Shown here: in pieces, positions 1 to 11,014 of the stretch
Position numbering within the stretch: the stretch's first letter is position 1
Layout of the letters: the number at the start of each line of letters is the position of its first letter
Notes under the pieces: generated by a model
What the model saw: only the letters and a program-made list of their open reading frames with translations
Databases searched by the model: none
Told to the model about the DNA's origin: nothing
NCBI GenBank assembly: GCA_030737875.1
Contig: CM060922.1
Location: 307,077,456-307,141,455, forward strand
Direction: 5' to 3'
Length of the DNA: 64,000 bases
Source of the DNA: Allium sativum
Taxonomy: Eukaryota; Streptophyta; Magnoliopsida; Asparagales; Amaryllidaceae
Made by a program: the position numbers and the translations under genes

Positions 1-1494
1 TGTGGCATAAGACTGTCCGGAACCGCTTGGCAAATCCAACGGCCACAAAGTGTTCGGTCTAATGTGGGAGGTCATGCACCGTTCATCATAAGGAATGAAT
101 TAAGGAATACTAACCATAATAAGACATGGGTATGGTTAGAGGGTTAAGTGGGGTGACATGTAAATTATGACATGTAAATATGGACTTAACCGGAATAAGA
201 TAAGACATGTAAATTATGACATGTAAATATGGACTTAACCGTAGCATGTGTAAGACATGGACATTTAAATTAAAATGGTTAAGTGGGGGAAAAACCTAGT
301 AGGGACCAAGCATAGGTGGGAGGCTTGTGTCGGATAGGGACTCGTTTCAACCAGTAACTCATTTGAGTATCTAATTAGGCCCGGTACTAGGCCGAGGTTG
401 GGGCACACTTACTGGACATGAATGTAAGAGGTCAAAACGTTAATAGCGGTGGCAACGCAAGTCCAAGGGGTTCATGTGCATGCATGGGTCCGGGCTGGTA
501 GGTAAGATGTTGTTGCATCATGTATGTATGGCCGTGCATTTTATGTTGGTATCGGGGTTGCCACTTCGGGGAGTGATACACCCCACTGTGGGGCAAGCAC
601 GAGTGCCTACGGGGTTTAGGGAGCCGATCGAATGGGTAGGGTAAGGGTACCTTAGCGGTGGTAGGAGCAAGCCGGCACCTATGATAGCAGCTAGGTACAA
701 GTAACTACCAAGTTTGTCATGTGGGTACAGTTAGTGGGAATGGATCAACCTTTAGTAAATAGAGACTAGTAGATGTGCGGTGTAATTAAGTAATGTGGTG
801 TAACTTAGTAAAAGTGCGGTGTAATGGAATACATGTTGGTTGAGTTGGATAGTCCTTTGGGTGCTAGTCTGATGTTGACTTCAGTCTTCGGGGTTAGTAC
901 TTGGAGGGTTGTTCGCTTAGCCAAGGTGTAGGATTGTCTTAGTACTTAGGAATGGAATCATCTTGTCCATCCTTTTTATCTACCTTATCTATGCTACAGC
1001 CATATCATGATACCTATTTATGTCTTTATCATTTACCTTACCAATTATTTATTAAAATTACTAGACTCGCCAGACTTTATGTCTGACCTGTTTTGTTTCC
1101 ACCTCTTTTCTTTCCTCCTCCCCCCCCCCCAGTTTTGCAAGGAGGGAATACTACAGCTTAGTGCCGATTTCTTTCAGTTGCTTATCGCTTTGGACTCTCT
1201 CATCTTTATGGCTTTGCTTATGCTTAGTGGGGATTTATGCATTTATGTTATTTAAGTATTTGCTTCTTTATGTACTTTGAAGTTTTTGGAAAAGACAATT
1301 GATCCTGTTGTAATGGTTTTTGGAGACTACTTATGTAAGCTTGTTTTGAAGTTATGATGCTATGAAATAAGTTTTTTCTTCCACTGTGTTTTATTTATTT
1401 ATTCTTGTAATTTATCTGTTCTATACTACTATAACGCTTCATGACATTAATGCATTCCCTTTGTGAGTGACATTAATAGCCATGGGGTGTTACA
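1..1494 (+). mobile_element. 3' part of a Tekay-type Ty3/gypsy LTR (cut by window edge)
   Basis: The sequence matches, block by block, the distal part of the LTRs at 33702-37644 and 54422-57700: the CCGG-rich hairpin unit (1-75), TTAACC/GGTTAAG repeats (about 105-290), the 'gggaccaagc...gggaggcttg' segment (about 302-330), the GTCCGGGCTGGTAGGTAAGA segment (about 488), the GGAGCA...GGCACCTATGA block (about 660-690), a CAGACTTTATGTCTG hairpin (1071-1085) followed by a poly-C run, and the end GGGGTGTTACA at 1484-1494. No PBS follows, so this is a 3' LTR, a solo LTR or a truncated copy. Its left part lies outside the window, so no target duplication can be checked. It is non-coding. Confidence 0.85.
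1071..1131 (+). repeat. CAGAC/GTCTG hairpin followed by poly-C run in LTR
   Basis: CAGAC-TTTAT-GTCTG at 1071-1085 is followed about 40 bases later by a run of C ending near 1131. The same hairpin plus poly-C arrangement occurs in every Tekay-family LTR of the window, at about 37237-37291, 57273-57320 and, reversed, 40606-40660 and 48759-48815. Its role is unknown. It lies upstream of the expected poly(A) region of the LTR. Confidence 0.7.
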
Positions 1495-1689
1495 ATGTTT
1501 GTTTTGTTGAAACCAAATATATCCTGTTTGTGTTGTTGAAAACCAGTGTCTCACGTTTGTTAAGATAAGATTAATGAAACCAAAATATCATTTTTGGTTA
1601 ATTAAAAAATTGTTAACAAATAAAAATTGCCATTTCAATTTACTAAGTTAACAAAGAAAACTATAACAAATGAATTATCCATTTATTTG
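1495..1689. other. AT-rich intergenic DNA, nothing recognised
   Basis: Short AT-rich stretch between the LTR end and the first clear tandem array. It has scattered TTGTTGAAACCA and GTTAACAAATAAAA motifs that resemble degenerate units of the array that follows. No gene is seen. Confidence 0.5.
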
Positions 1690-2100
1690 TTATTAAAACG
1701 TTAACAAATAAAATATTCTTTTATATGATATTAGAACTCATACAAAAATGTTAACATATAAAATATTCTTTTATATGATATTAGAACTCATAGAAAAATG
1801 TTAACATATAAAATATTCTTTTATATGAATTAGAATTCACAGAAAAATGTAAGTATATAAAATATACTTTTATATGTCATTAGAATCTATAGAAAAATGT
1901 AAATATATAAAATATACTTTTATATGTTATTAGAATACATAGAAATATGTAAACATATAGAATATACTTTTATATGTTATTAGAATGCATAGGAAAATGT
2001 AAACACATAAAATATTCTTTTATATGTTATTTGAACACATAGAAAAAGGTAAACAAAGAAAATATTCTTTTATTTGTCCTTAGAGTACATAGGAAAAAGG
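1690..2100. repeat. About 60-bp AT-rich tandem array, each unit with a hairpin
   Basis: Seven to eight diverged units of about 58-60 bp. Each has the order GTTAACA or GTAAACA, then an inverted repeat with arms ATATAAAA and TTTTATAT around a five-base loop (TATTC or TATAC), then a TTAGAAnnCATAGAAAAA tail. The palindromic core is the best kept part of the unit. Later units drift, for example ACAAAGAAAA against TTTTATTTGT near 2050-2075. It is not coding. Confidence 0.8.
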
Positions 2101-3180
2101 TATGGAGATAAATCAGGTCATTTATGTTGAATCAAAATTGACAAAATAATCATGTCTTCTATATATTGAATAAGAATTGGCAAAATAAATCAAATCATTA
2201 ATGTTGACATAGGAATTGTCGTATAAATACAATCATTTAGGTTGAAATAAGAATTGTCATATATGAACATCGTTTTTATGTTGAATAAAAATTTGTCATA
2301 TGAAAACGTCATTTATGTTGAATAAGAATTGAAGAAATAAAAATACGTCATTTTTATGTTAGAAAACATATGTTAATAAAAAATATGTCATGTTATGTTA
2401 AAGTATATAAAATTGTCATTTTGTTAGATTAGAATCATGTTTAGTTAATATAGTCTATTTGAATAAAAATATTCCCTTTTGTTATTATAGTCTTGTTGAA
2501 TAAAAATATGCACTTTTGTTAATGTAGTCTAGTTGAATTAAAAATATAGATTTTTGTCAAAACATGTTAATTGGAATAAAAATTACATTTTTTTCAAAAC
2601 ATGATTATTGAGGTAAAATTATAGATTTTTATCAAAACATGTAAATTGAAATAAAAGTTATCATTTGTGTCAAAACATGTTATTGAACCCAATTTAACAT
2701 TTGTGTCAAAAAGTTTAGAATAAAAAGATTATAAATAAAAGATTGCCTTTTTATTTTCACTTAAAGAATTGTAATATCACTAGGATATGAAATGCCACAT
2801 TAGAATTATAACATCATTTTGATATAGAATGCCATATTAGAACTATAACATCATTTTGGTTATGAAATGTTATGTTAGAATTATAATATCATTTGGTTAG
2901 AAATGTCATCATATTAAAATGTCATTAGAAAATGTTATTTTATTAGAATATGTTATGTTAAAATATGTAAACGATAAAATTCGCATTTTTATCGTATATT
3001 TAGAAAAGATGAAAAATGATCACTTGTTTGAAATAAAATATTGAAACATTAAAAATAAATTTTTTAATGTAAGAAAGAAATGAAATATTCGTTGAATTGA
3101 GAAAAATGTGAAAACATTAAGAATTCTATTTTTTAATGTAAAGTATTATTTATGTAAAATATATGTTGTATAGATTAAAA
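2101..3180. repeat. Degenerate short AT-rich repeats with drifting unit
   Basis: The tract is built from short diverged repeats whose unit changes along its length: 'TTATGTTGAATAAGAATTG' type units (about 2120-2340), 'TTTTGTTAATGTAGTC' type (about 2410-2530), 'CAAAACATGTTAATTG' type (about 2555-2690), and 'TAGAATTATAACATCATTTTG' type (about 2770-2900). The steps merge into one another. No gene is seen. Confidence 0.6.
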
Positions 3181-3715
3181 TGTTCATTTTTCTCATTTAA
3201 AAAGAATGAAATAAAAACATTCATTTTTGTCAAATGTAAAAAGAACGATAAAAACATTCATTTTTGTCAAATGTAAAAGAATGAAATAAAAACATTCATT
3301 TTTGTCAAATGTAAAAGAACTATAAAAACGTTCATTTTTGTCAAATGTAAAAGGATGAAATAAAAACATTCATTTTTATTAAATAGAATGAGACTAAAAT
3401 TATTCATTTTTGTCATTTTAAAAAGAATGAGATAAAATATACATTTTTGGTTCATTAAAGAAAAGATGAAACATTTTTGTTCATTTAAAAATGATTAAAC
3501 AAAAAGATACATCTTTGTTCATTGAAAAGAAGGAGACATTTTTGTCCATTAAAAAGAAAGTATACATTTTCTTCATTAACAAAGAGACATTTTTGGTTCA
3601 TTAAAAGAGAGATACATTTTTGTTCATTAAACAAAAATAGACATTTTTGTTCATTTAAAAGGGATGAAACAAGAATATACATTTTTGTCAATTAAAAAGG
3701 ATTAAATAAAAATAA
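3181..3715. repeat. 27-39-bp tandem array with CATTTTTGT core
   Basis: About sixteen units. The first part has about 37-bp units with the core ATTCATTTTTGTCAAATGTA followed by AAAGAATGAAATAAAAAC (about 3200-3370). The second has shorter 27-30-bp units with the core ACATTTTTGTTCATTAAA (about 3440-3700). The open frames here on the minus strand are periodic artefacts of the repeat. Confidence 0.75.
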
Positions 3716-3840
3716 ACTAGAATTGTCGTCAAAAGTGAAAATAACACTTTTACTGTAAATGCATAGACTAGAATTTATATGCAAGTATAAAAATATCATT
3801 TTATGTACAATGCATATATTAGAATTTTATGTACATTCAT
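3716..3840. other. Short AT-rich spacer
   Basis: Two loose repeats of 'tatgcaa/tatgtacaatgcatatattagaattt' lie here. Nothing else is recognised. Confidence 0.4.
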
Positions 3841-4888
3841 TTTCGTCTTGGAGAGTTCAGTTCATAGAGCTGATTTTGGCGAATTTGTGCCATCGTCGAT
3901 TTTGTGATGCCGTCTTAAAAGAGGTGCTACATGCAGATATGTGGAAGGAGAGAGAATTTTGTTGCATGCAGAGATTTGGATTTTGGCTCTGTTTTTTTTT
4001 GAATTGGTGATTGAGAGAATTATTTTTTGCCTTGGCGGTGTTGAGATTACTTTGGTGTCTGCCTTCTTTTTTATTTTGGATATTTGCAACATTTTGTTGA
4101 CGGGCTGGGACGTTGTCTGAGCTCGTTAACAATTGTGTGATGGGGGGTGGCTTTGCTGGAACCCATTTGGTAAATATTCATTTTTGGTGTACCTCATTAT
4201 AAGATTTTGATTGAAGGTGGAGTTCTTTTGAAGAGTTTTTTGATGTGAAGAGAATTTAATTCGAGATGGGGTGTTGCAGATATGTGATTTTGCATCAAGG
4301 TGGAGATGTTAAATTTGGGTGATACAAAATCACATTTAGATGGAACAAATATGCAAAATGGGAAAGTAAATATATTCAATATGGAATGCATAAATGCATT
4401 GATTGCATTTGCATGAGATGGATGCATGGATTATTTTCTTCCATATTTGCTATTGAGTCATTTGTTGCCATTGTAATTTGCCTCCATAATTTATTACCAT
4501 ATGATGGTGATTTGATTGATGACTCACATACATTTCACTGGCTATATATTGAGGGGTAGACTTCTTAGTAAACCCATCCTGGCCTAGAGCCGGTGATCCC
4601 CAATGGCGTCTCTTGTTGTTAAACCTGATTGAGGTTTGGATATGTAAACTCTTATTTTGTAATCTCTTGTAATCCTCATGTGGAATAAAATCTCTCTCTT
4701 TTGAACTGGACGTACACTATCTCGATGATAGTGGAACCAGTATAAATATTGTCTCTTTTCTTCTTTATAGTTATTTACTATTTCTTTGTAGTAATAGAAT
4801 AATTGCTATCAGATTAGTTTGATGTACGATTGGAAAATCTAGATCATGCTTATTGCGCTTCCGCATTCGTGCAAATTTTTGCATAACA
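3841..4888 (+). repeat. 5' LTR of the small element
   Basis: It begins near TTTCGTCTTGGAGAG and ends at GCATAACA, followed by GAG and the PBS. It starts with TT where the right copy has the canonical TG. Open frames on either strand here are repeated identically in the second LTR and look like chance. Confidence 0.65.
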
Positions 4889-5163
4889 GAGTGGTATTAG
4901 AGCAAGGCGATTTGTTTTAAATTGTGCATCAATAATTTCTACAAAGGTTGTAGATTCAGTGGTGCTTATTCTATTACAATTTTGGGAGAAAAGGAAGACT
5001 TTGGTGGAGGAGATTATGTTGAGAGTGAAGAGCGTTCCAATCTGGGAACTTTGACGTGATAAAGAGTTTAGTGTGTTGAAGAGACCATTGGATTTGGAAG
5101 TTATATCTGATGTAGCTGATTTTGGTGACGGATTTGACGCCATTGAGGCTTATCAACTTATGA
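4889..5163 (+). other. Interior of the small element, with PBS 4892-4903
   Basis: Only 275 bases: PBS-like TGGTATTAGAGC, then about 260 bases with no recognised domain. An open frame runs from 5073 across the junction into the second LTR (86 codons). I do not recognise the peptide. Gag and pol are absent, so mobility would need proteins from another element. Confidence 0.6.
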
Positions 5164-6208
5164 TGTCGTCTTGGAGAGTTCAGTTCATAGAGCTGATTTT
5201 GGCGAATTTGTGCCATCGTCGATTTTGTGATGCCGTCTTAAAAGAGGTGCTACATGCAGATATGTGGAAGGAGAGAGAATTTTGTTGCATGCAGAGATTT
5301 GGATTTTGGCTCTGTTTTTTTTTGAATTGGTGATTGAGAGAATTATTTTTTGCCTTGGCGGTGTTGAGATTACTTTGGTGTCTGCCTTCTTTTTTATTTT
5401 GGATATTTGCAACATTTTGTTGACGGGCTGGGACGTTGTCTGAGCTCGTTAACAATTGTGTGATGGGGGGTGGCTTTGCTGGAACCCATTTGGTAAATAT
5501 TCATTTTTGGTGTACCTCATTATGAGATTTTGATTGAAGGTGGAGTTCTTTTGAAGAGTTTTTTGATGTGAAGAGAATTTAATTCGAGATGGGGTGTTGC
5601 AGATATGTGATTTTGCATCAAGGTGGAGATGTTAAATTTGGGTGATACAAAATCACATTTAGATGGAACAAATATGCAAAATGGGAAAGTAAATATATTC
5701 AATATGGAATGCATAAATGCATTGATTGCATTTGCATGAGATGGATGCATGGATTATTTTCTTCCATATTTGCTATTGAGTCATTTGTTGCCATTGTAAT
5801 TTGCCTCCATAATTTATTACCATATGATGGTGATTTGATTGATGACTCACATACATTTCACTGGCTATATATTGAGGGGTAGACTTCTTAGTAAACCCAT
5901 CCTGGCCTAGAGCCGGTGATCCCCAATGGCGTCTCTTGTTGTTAAACCTGATTGAGGTTTGGATATGTAAACTCTTATTTTGTAATCTCTTGTAATCCTC
6001 ATGTGGAATAAAATCTCTCTCTTTTGAACTGGACGTACACTATCTCGATGATAGTGGAACCAGTATAAATATTGTCTCTTTTCTTCTTTATAGTTATTTA
6101 CTATTTCTTTGTAGTAATAGAATAATTGCTATCAGATTAGTTTGATGTACGATTGGCAAATCTAGATCCTGCTTATTGTTCTTCCGCAATGGCGCAATTT
6201 CCCCAACA
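5164..6208 (+). repeat. 3' LTR of the small element
   Basis: It starts TGTCGTCTTGG and ends CCCCAACA. It is near-identical to 3841-4840, then diverges in the last 50 bases. Confidence 0.65.
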
Positions 6209-6432
6209 GATATTACAGCTTAAAGACACTTGTTTGACAATGTCAATATTACGATAAGTATTTTTTACTATTATATTTTATTCGTTCTACTGTGAGATAT
6301 TTTATTGTGAGCTCTTATATGTTTTTTCTTTGTCTTTCTGTAGGATACCAAACAAGCCAACTTGGGTTTCAATAGACTTGGTTTTTAGCATTTTGCAAAA
6401 AAAATTGATCTGCGGAAATTTGGATTGTTACA
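6209..6432 (+). mobile_element. Remnant 3' end of the 5' LTR of family B
   Basis: Aligns by eye at roughly 75% with 38286-38510. Shared words include 'AGACACTTGTT', 'AGGATACCA', 'GGGTTTC' and 'GGTTTTTAGCATTTT', followed by an A run and a related end (TTGTTACA here, TTCTTAGA there). It is immediately followed by a PBS-like sequence, which makes this a 5' LTR end. The rest of this LTR is missing or unrecognisable to the left, where the small element abuts it. Confidence 0.65.
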
Positions 6433-6434
6433 TT

Positions 6435-6451
6435 TGATATCAAAGCTCAGG
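6435..6451 (+). other. Primer-binding-site-like sequence of family B
   Basis: TGATATCAAAGCTCAGG lies two bases after the LTR end ...TTGTTACA. It resembles the tRNA-iMet-complementary TGGTATCAGAGC with two changes in twelve bases. Confidence 0.6.
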
Positions 6452-6777
6452 TTTAGGATTCCTGTATAGATAGTAAGTGAACGTATTTGTATTTTTAAAA
6501 TATAAATAAATAAATAAATATCCATAAAGGAACCCACTAATTAGATGAAACAACACATGAAGGAAGTGGGGATGTCAGATTTGTACACTAAGAAAATGGT
6601 TATGGAAACCTGAGGATTATAGGCCCATGTGTGGCAAAGAATGTAGAGTGTATAATATGTTTAAAAAAGATTCCATGTGTTAATATCCAAAAATTCTATA
6701 TTCAGTTTAGTGGATTAGGCAGTAGAGTCTTGTAAATTGAGAAAGACAAAGAAAGAGAAAATGGACTAGGAATTTGA

Positions 6778-6812
<35 letters not shown>

Positions 6813-9092
6813 TTTGGCACAAAAGTGACGCTAGTCTTATTTTTCAATTTAGACATAGTTTCAGAGGAATTTGTGAAAAAGGGAAATTTTGGGCGAAGAA
6901 GTGTTATTTCGTGTAAATGATTTGAGAATGCAAAAGTTAGGAATCACTTTGTACTTCGTGCTACAATTATAATTTTGAAAGAACCTGAAAAAAAGTTAAT
7001 AGAAAAATACTTCTAGAAGAATTTTCTAGTTTTAAATTGAAAAGTTTACGGTTTTGACAAATTTATTGGTTTGTAATATTAAGGATTTCATAAAAATATT
7101 TTTTGGGAAAGTTATGCAAACTTGTTTCTAAAAAGAATTACGAGCGTAAACAAAGTTGTAGGGTTAAGTAATATAAGTCGTTAAGAGAAAGCATAAGTAT
7201 AAATGAATTAGCCATATGTGGGGAACAGGTGACATTGAGTGAAGGAAAATGTATAAGTTTTTTAAAGAGGACGGACTGTGACACACTTTAACTTGTTTGA
7301 ATAAGAAAAATCATATGGTAAGTTTTTATGAATTGATGAGTTTGTAAGTAAATATGTTTTGTTAAAGTGACAAGGAATCGTGCAACAAAAGAGGTGTACA
7401 AGATATGGGTGAAGCATCGTATTTTTTGCTACCTATTTCGACAAAGAAATGAAAAAAATTTGAATTTTCCTTGTTACTTTACACAAAACACAAAAGTCCT
7501 TTTCAAAAACAGATTCGTACAGACTTAATCTTATTAATCCCTCTTGAAAAAAGGTATAATAAATAAATAAGAGATTCAACTAAGTTAAAGTGCATAATCC
7601 TACCTTCTCTAATTTTAACTTTTGAGAAAAGTTTTGAGAATATTAAATTTTATTGAATTAAAGATAATTTAATGAGGACGGTCCCATTAGTGTGTGTGGA
7701 AAATTGGTAATTATTTTAGGAAATTATTTTAGTATGTGAGAAAACCTTAGCATTTTGAGTGGTAATCACAAGAGTAGTTGCAAAAAGGGAAATTGTAAAC
7801 AATAGAAGGTTATGTAGTGATGTAAGAGAATTGAGAAAAAGAAAATTCTAAAAAAAAATCTAGTGGTTATTGTTCAATGAAAAGAAATTAAAAGTAAATT
7901 TAAATCTTGTATGGTTTAAGGGAAGAGGATAAAGAGGAAATGAATAGGAAAGAACAAGTTAGATTCTTAAAAGAAAAATTATGACATGGTTTGAAATTAA
8001 TAGAAATCCTTTTTCTATACTTCTTGAGGAAATAGGTAGGTTTGACATGTTATCTCAATTTATGATGGAATGAGAACCAGTGATATGCGACATAAATTTG
8101 TAAAAAGTGGTAGATAGAAAGGGGGAGCACTATGGTTGTAAAGATTTAATGATGTGAACCTTTATATGTCAAAGAGACGTGGTCCTAGGTCTCTAAGTCC
8201 TAGTAGATAGCCACATTTAGTCGTTGTATCTTTTACCTAGTAGTTATTGCACTATAGCAAGTTTTCTTTAAATATAGATTTGCACTGCTATGTAGTGTTC
8301 TATTTTACTATAGAAAAATAGAATAGTTCGGTTGATATATTTTCTAGGTGTTTGTAATAATCACCAGATAAGAACAAAAACATAGGATATTACAAATAAA
8401 ATAAAAATGAAAGCAAAATATGAACAACTAAAAGAAAAGTAAATAAAGTTTACAGAAAGCAATGAAGATGAACTGCAATAAATGAGAACAGTAAAAGAAA
8501 ATGAATCCTTCCAAAATAAGTTTGGAAAACTGAAAATGATTTTTTTTTCCTTATGTATATTATGGTTGGAATAGAAAGCAGAAATTTTTGTAAGGTTAGC
8601 TATTAAGGTTTCCAAGTATGGGGAAAAAGGTGCGTAAAAGTGGATGGTAAATATGCCATTTTCCATTTTCTATCTTTTTTATAACATAAAAAATTGAATT
8701 CAAAAAAAATAGATATCTCTGCAATTCGTCAATTTAAAGTTGATTTGTAGGGTTTGTATGCAAAAATTGGAAGAACTGCATTCTTACTTTGTAAGAGTAC
8801 GGGAAAATTGAATGAAAAAGTATTTTTAAATTTCAAAATATTGCATTTATATAGAAATTTCTAGTATATTTAATATGTGTGCATCATGTTTGCAAAAGGT
8901 TTTCAATAAAAATTTGCATTCATATAGGAGGTACCGCTTAGGTATTCATTACATTTATATATTTTTACGTTGTGTTATACTTTGCACAAGTGCACAAATG
9001 GCTGCAAAATTGGATGTACACATTACGGTTGCAAACTATGGGATAAATTACATAATTTTACCCTTACTAAATTTTAGCGAAGAAATTTCACC
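6452..9092 (+). mobile_element. Non-coding interior of family B (LARD-like)
   Basis: About 2.6 kb of AT-rich DNA between PBS and PPT with no open frame resembling gag, protease, RT or integrase on either strand. The longest frame (8361-8666, minus, 101 codons) is a low-complexity F/S/I-rich translation of an AT-rich stretch. A PBS and PPT with no coding interior fit a large retrotransposon derivative. It could also be an autonomous element decayed past recognition, though a decayed pol of this length would normally leave short matches, and I see none. Confidence 0.55.
6778..6812. repeat. (TA)n(CA)n microsatellite
   Basis: A run of about ten TA units is followed by about eight CA units. Confidence 0.9.
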
Positions 9093-9106
9093 TAAGGGTG
9101 GGAGAA
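9093..9106 (+). other. Polypurine tract of family B
   Basis: AAGGGTGGGAGAA directly precedes TGTAACTCCCCC, the start of the 3' LTR. The arrangement matches the PPT/LTR junction of the Tekay elements (AGGGGAGAA then TGTAACACCCC at 61325-61334). Confidence 0.7.
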
Positions 9107-9956
9107 TGTAACTCCCCCATTTTTATACAATTAAATAACTAAAAACTTACAAATAGTGAAAAATATGTATTTTTGCAATTGTCAGAATTAAGTTACGAGA
9201 GTTGCATCATTGCATCCGTGGCTATTTTGATTTTTTTTCTTTCATATAAAGTTTGTACAAATTGGAGCTAATATAAATAAGTTTCAAATATAATTTGGAA
9301 TTCAAATGTTGAGCCTATGTATGTAATAGAAAAAAATTAAATAAAATGGCATTTATGAGTAATAAATAAATCATACAGAAAGAATTCATATATAACTGAT
9401 TAACAGGAATAATCGTTGTTGCTAAAAAGGGAAATTTATTTTAATGCATGCAATTATGATAGAATTCAAATACATGTATATGTACAGTTAAAAGGTGTTA
9501 TTCTTTATTATACCTCATTAATGGTAATTAAGTGGTGAGGTTAGTTCACACTAAAAGATATGTATGTACATGTGGTAGACAAATTAATAGAAAAATGTAC
9601 AATTCTATAATGAACATTAATAAGAAAGAAAAGGGACTTTAGTTGTCATTTATTGAATGTAGTCGCCATAATTAAAACATACTATGCCATAATTAAAACA
9701 TACTACAAGTGAATAAAATAGCACTTGTCAAATACTTCCATACATTTTGAAAGATAATATAACGGTGTATGCACCCAAAAAGAAAGTATGTGTAGAATAC
9801 ATTAAATAATAACATACATATATTAATTTACAATTGATGCAATCAATCAATTAAGAAACTAATCAAGTAAGCGCAAATTAATGAAACAGAGAAACATATA
9901 TATCAGTTACTTGGGTAATGAATTGGAAGTTTAAATAAGTAATTTGTAAATGTGTG
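9107..9956 (+). mobile_element. 3' LTR of family B, segment 1
   Basis: Starts TGTAACTCCCCCATTTTT after the PPT and continues, AT-rich and non-coding, to the insertion point of LINE-1. The LTR resumes at 26794, then again after LINE-2 and after the solo LTR, ending at 38510. Adding the segments gives roughly 4 kb, comparable with the other long LTRs here. Confidence 0.55.
9945..9956. repeat. Target-site duplication of LINE-1, left copy
   Basis: TGTAAATGTGTG here is repeated exactly at 26782-26793. Confidence 0.85.
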
Positions 9957-10099
9957 TTTTTTTTGGCAAGGCCGACGGGGTTGAATGGACCCCTACCATT
10001 TTTATTAATGTATCGGGAAAAGAGAGAGGAACAACACACACAAGATTACATAGAAATATGATACACTACAACATTGGAAACAAAGAATACACAAAAACA

Positions 10100-11014
10100 A
10101 TATAACCAAATTAGTTGAGACTTCGCATGACCCCCAGATCAAAAGTAAAGCTCAAAAGCTTAGACCATTTCTAACCTCCATCCATACACTTTTTTGTCAG
10201 TTGCTCCAAGCTCTTAGCCTCAGCAGGTTTGAACACTCTACAATTTCTCTCCCTCCAGATTGAAGCTATGAATTTTTTTTAGAATAAAGCACAGTAATCG
10301 TCCGTTGTTACTTTTCCTACTAGTCTGCTTCTCCATGTTTCTCCATTCCACAATACTGTTACGATTGGCACTACGTCTCTTGATCAAGTGCATAAGTTCT
10401 GTCTAGATTTTAAAGGTGATTGAACATTCCAAGAAAAGGTGTTGAAGTGTCTCTACTTTGTCATTGCATAGCATACAAGAGGAGTCTATCTACATACCAC
10501 GTTCCAGCAATATGTCTTTAGTTAAAACTGCTTTGTTGACAACTTTCGAAAGGAGCAGATTCTCCTTGGCACCATTGTCATAGTGCCAAATCTTCCTATT
10601 CCAACTGCACCTTACCATAGAATCGTGACCTATCAAATTCTTTTACATGCTCTTTATTTCATACAACCTTTCCTCCTTACCCTACTTCGTGTTGCTATTT
10701 GATCCTTCATCGACCTTGATATTGTGAGCTTCACTCCATAGCTGGTTGACCTTCGGCACAACTATCATTGGCATAGAGATTACAGCTGCACTAATAAAAT
10801 GGCATGCATATGCATTACGACTAATCCCAGTGACCTCCATTTCCATGTTCGTTAACATTCTAGCCAGTATTTGGCCATTCGATAACCACAGATCATACCA
10901 TAGACTGACGTTCGAGCTGCGTTTGACTCTATACTAGAAGTGCGGCAGTAGTAGCTCATGTAGCCTTAAAATGCTATGCCAGGTCCACGATAACTTTTGC
11001 GGTTGAGCCATGGA
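10100..11014 (-). pseudogene. LINE-1 ORF2 C-terminus with zinc-binding RVT region
   Basis: Translated from the minus strand in pieces, this holds a C-x2-C...H...C motif (SCMLCNDKVETLQHLFLEC, around 10415-10475), the zf-RVT signature found downstream of RT in plant L1 and related RNase H-like ORF2 proteins. Several stops and frame changes separate this from the RT portion at 11015-12369. The about 140 bases below 10100 are 3' UTR. In the family this region follows the RT thumb and is thought to bind nucleic acid. Confidence 0.7.

Larger units (their letters stand above)
3841..6208 (+). mobile_element. Small non-autonomous LTR retrotransposon (TRIM/LARD-like)
   Basis: Two direct repeats of about 1045 bp (3841-4888 and 5164-6208, offset 1323 bases) flank only 275 bases. 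A sequence close to the tRNA-iMet primer-binding site, TGGTATTAGAGC (4892-4903), sits three bases after the first repeat, which fixes plus orientation. Both repeats end in ACA. A poly(A) signal AATAAAA lies in each (about 4684 and 6007). Over about 990 bases I see one difference between the repeats (4201 against 5524), so the insertion looks recent, yet the last 50 bases differ strongly. No convincing PPT and no matching 5-base target duplication are seen (GATAT follows the right end, ATTCAT precedes the left). Family unknown. Confidence 0.7.

Noticed and set aside
3267..3691. Periodic peptides (repeated TKMN and NEQKC) on the minus strand
   Set aside because: Direct translation of the short tandem repeat; not a gene.
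1690..3715. CRISPR array
   Set aside because: Repeats are imperfect and contiguous without unique spacers, and the DNA is plant nuclear.
3857..4132. 91-codon minus-strand frame present identically at 5180-5455
   Set aside because: It lies inside the LTR of the small element. Identity follows from the LTRs being near-identical, and the peptide has no recognised features.
4140..4160. GATGGGGGGTGG as a PPT, with the LTR of the small element starting near 4155
   Set aside because: The repeat between the two copies begins at 3841/5164, well upstream. A start at 4155 would need two coincident breakpoints.
8361..8666. 101-codon hydrophobic frame on the minus strand
   Set aside because: F/S/I/Y-rich translation of an AT-rich stretch, no domain, no context.
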